From Schnuerera sp. xch1 (GTDB lineage Bacteria; Bacillota; Clostridia; Tissierellales; Tepidimicrobiaceae), in contig NZ_JAIOUP010000011.1 of NCBI RefSeq assembly GCF_019931165.1, positions 22,728 through 86,727 of the forward strand: DNA of 64,000 nucleotides. The letters run 5' to 3'. The position numbers were made by a program, and so were the translations under genes. The notes below the pieces were generated by a model. That model searched no databases. It saw nothing but the letters and a program-made list of their open reading frames with translations, and was not told where the DNA came from. Positions 63,571-64,000 of this stretch are shown piece by piece. Position 1 is the stretch's first letter, and every line of letters begins with the position of its first letter.

Positions 63571-63903
63571 GTGAATATTGTGGAAGGTATGGAATTATTA
63601 AATTTTCAAATAATAAGCAATGTAGGAGATGGAAAATCATATTTATTTCAAGCATTAAAGGCTGCAAGGGAAGAAAAATTTGAAGATGCTGAAAAGTATA
63701 TAGAACTTGCTGAAGAAAGTTTGGTAAAGGCTCATGAAATTCATATGGAAATATTACAAAAGGAGACTCAAGGAAAATCCATTGATATATCCCTATTACT
63801 AATGCATGCTGAAGATCAGATGATGACAACAGAACTATTGAGGGATATGACTAATGAAATGTTATTTGTTCATAGGAAGTATTCAGGAGCTCATAATAAA
63901 TAA
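63571..63903 (+). CDS. PTS EIIA, lactose/cellobiose type
   Basis: A 110-residue helical EIIA of the LacF/ChbA family; NVGDGKSYLFQALKAAREEKF and the phosphorylated His in LLLMHAEDQMM are visible. It completes the EIIB and EIIC at 59-61 kb. The start is uncertain: GTG 63571 fits GAGG at 6-base spacing, ATG 63568 and GTG 63580 are alternatives. The operon may continue beyond the window. Confidence 0.88.
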   Translation: MNIVEGMELLNFQIISNVGDGKSYLFQALKAAREEKFEDAEKYIELAEESLVKAHEIHMEILQKETQGKSIDISLLLMHAEDQMMTTELLRDMTNEMLFVHRKYSGAHNK

Positions 63904-64000
63904 TATCACTATATTACTATATTATTAAGTAATTGCGAAACTCTTTCTAAAAACTGAATAATAGGAATATAGATCCTTCAAAAATAAGTTTCAAGAATAG

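Overview
The window is AT-rich, densely coded DNA from a low-GC Gram-positive anaerobe. The min-mre-PBP2 block, the L21-leader/rplU/prp/rpmA/obgE block, TTGACA/TATAAT-type promoters and frequent TTG/GTG starts behind strong GGAGG sites all point to Bacillota. An Rnf complex, a full selD-selA-selB set with a selenocysteine-containing SelD, and a GrdB-like protein suggest an amino-acid-fermenting, Clostridia- or Tissierellia-like organism. That placement is inference. No insertion sequence, prophage or CRISPR array was seen.

Layout. 1-1.3 kb: the end of a polyamine ABC transporter (potC', potD). 1.3-2.8 kb, minus strand: an HTH-TPR regulator overlapping a 46-residue secreted-peptide gene, laid out like an RRNPP quorum-sensing cassette. 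3-8 kb: a DUF1576 membrane protein, an HD-domain protein, an ATP-grasp ligase, a CmpB-like membrane protein, a gene-poor stretch and a small repetitive lipoprotein. 8-15 kb: tRNA-Leu(CAA), polA, coaE, a lytic transglycosylase, an oligopeptide-binding lipoprotein, tRNA-Leu(GAG) and dinB. 15.5-22.9 kb: rnfCDGEAB, NusG-domain-II and Gx-transporter genes, maf and radC. 23-30.5 kb: mreBCD, a very long PBP2 and minCDE. 30.6-33.4 kb: an FMN-binding lipoprotein, apbE and a degenerate M23 protein resembling SpoIVFA. 33.5-43.2 kb: a conserved RNA/ribosome block (two TIGR-type proteins, rng, rplU, prp, rpmA, obgE, yhbY, nadD, yqeK, an LCP protein, rsfS, ridA). 43.2-49.7 kb: dacF (minus), comEA, selD-selA-selB. 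49.7-53.6 kb: an orphan response regulator, then glcT, a RAT/terminator switch and ptsG. 53.9-56 kb: galU and a DUF2975/YozG-type pair. 56.2-63.9 kb: a PTS cluster with a PRD regulator, two different EIIA types, EIIB, EIIC, an RDD protein, a GrdB-like protein, an M20 dipeptidase and a glycosylasparaginase-family amidohydrolase.

How the genes work together. Rnf couples ferredoxin oxidation to an ion gradient. ApbE can attach FMN to Rnf subunits and to the doubly flavinylated lipoprotein. SelD, SelA and SelB make and use selenocysteine, and SelD itself needs it. GlcT controls glucose EII by antitermination. The last cluster looks built to import a phosphorylated sugar conjugate, perhaps a glycosyl-amino acid or glycopeptide, and split it in the cytoplasm. 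The substrate and the role of the GrdB-like protein are unknown. The two strongest leads for undescribed biology are this cluster and the HTH-TPR/peptide pair.
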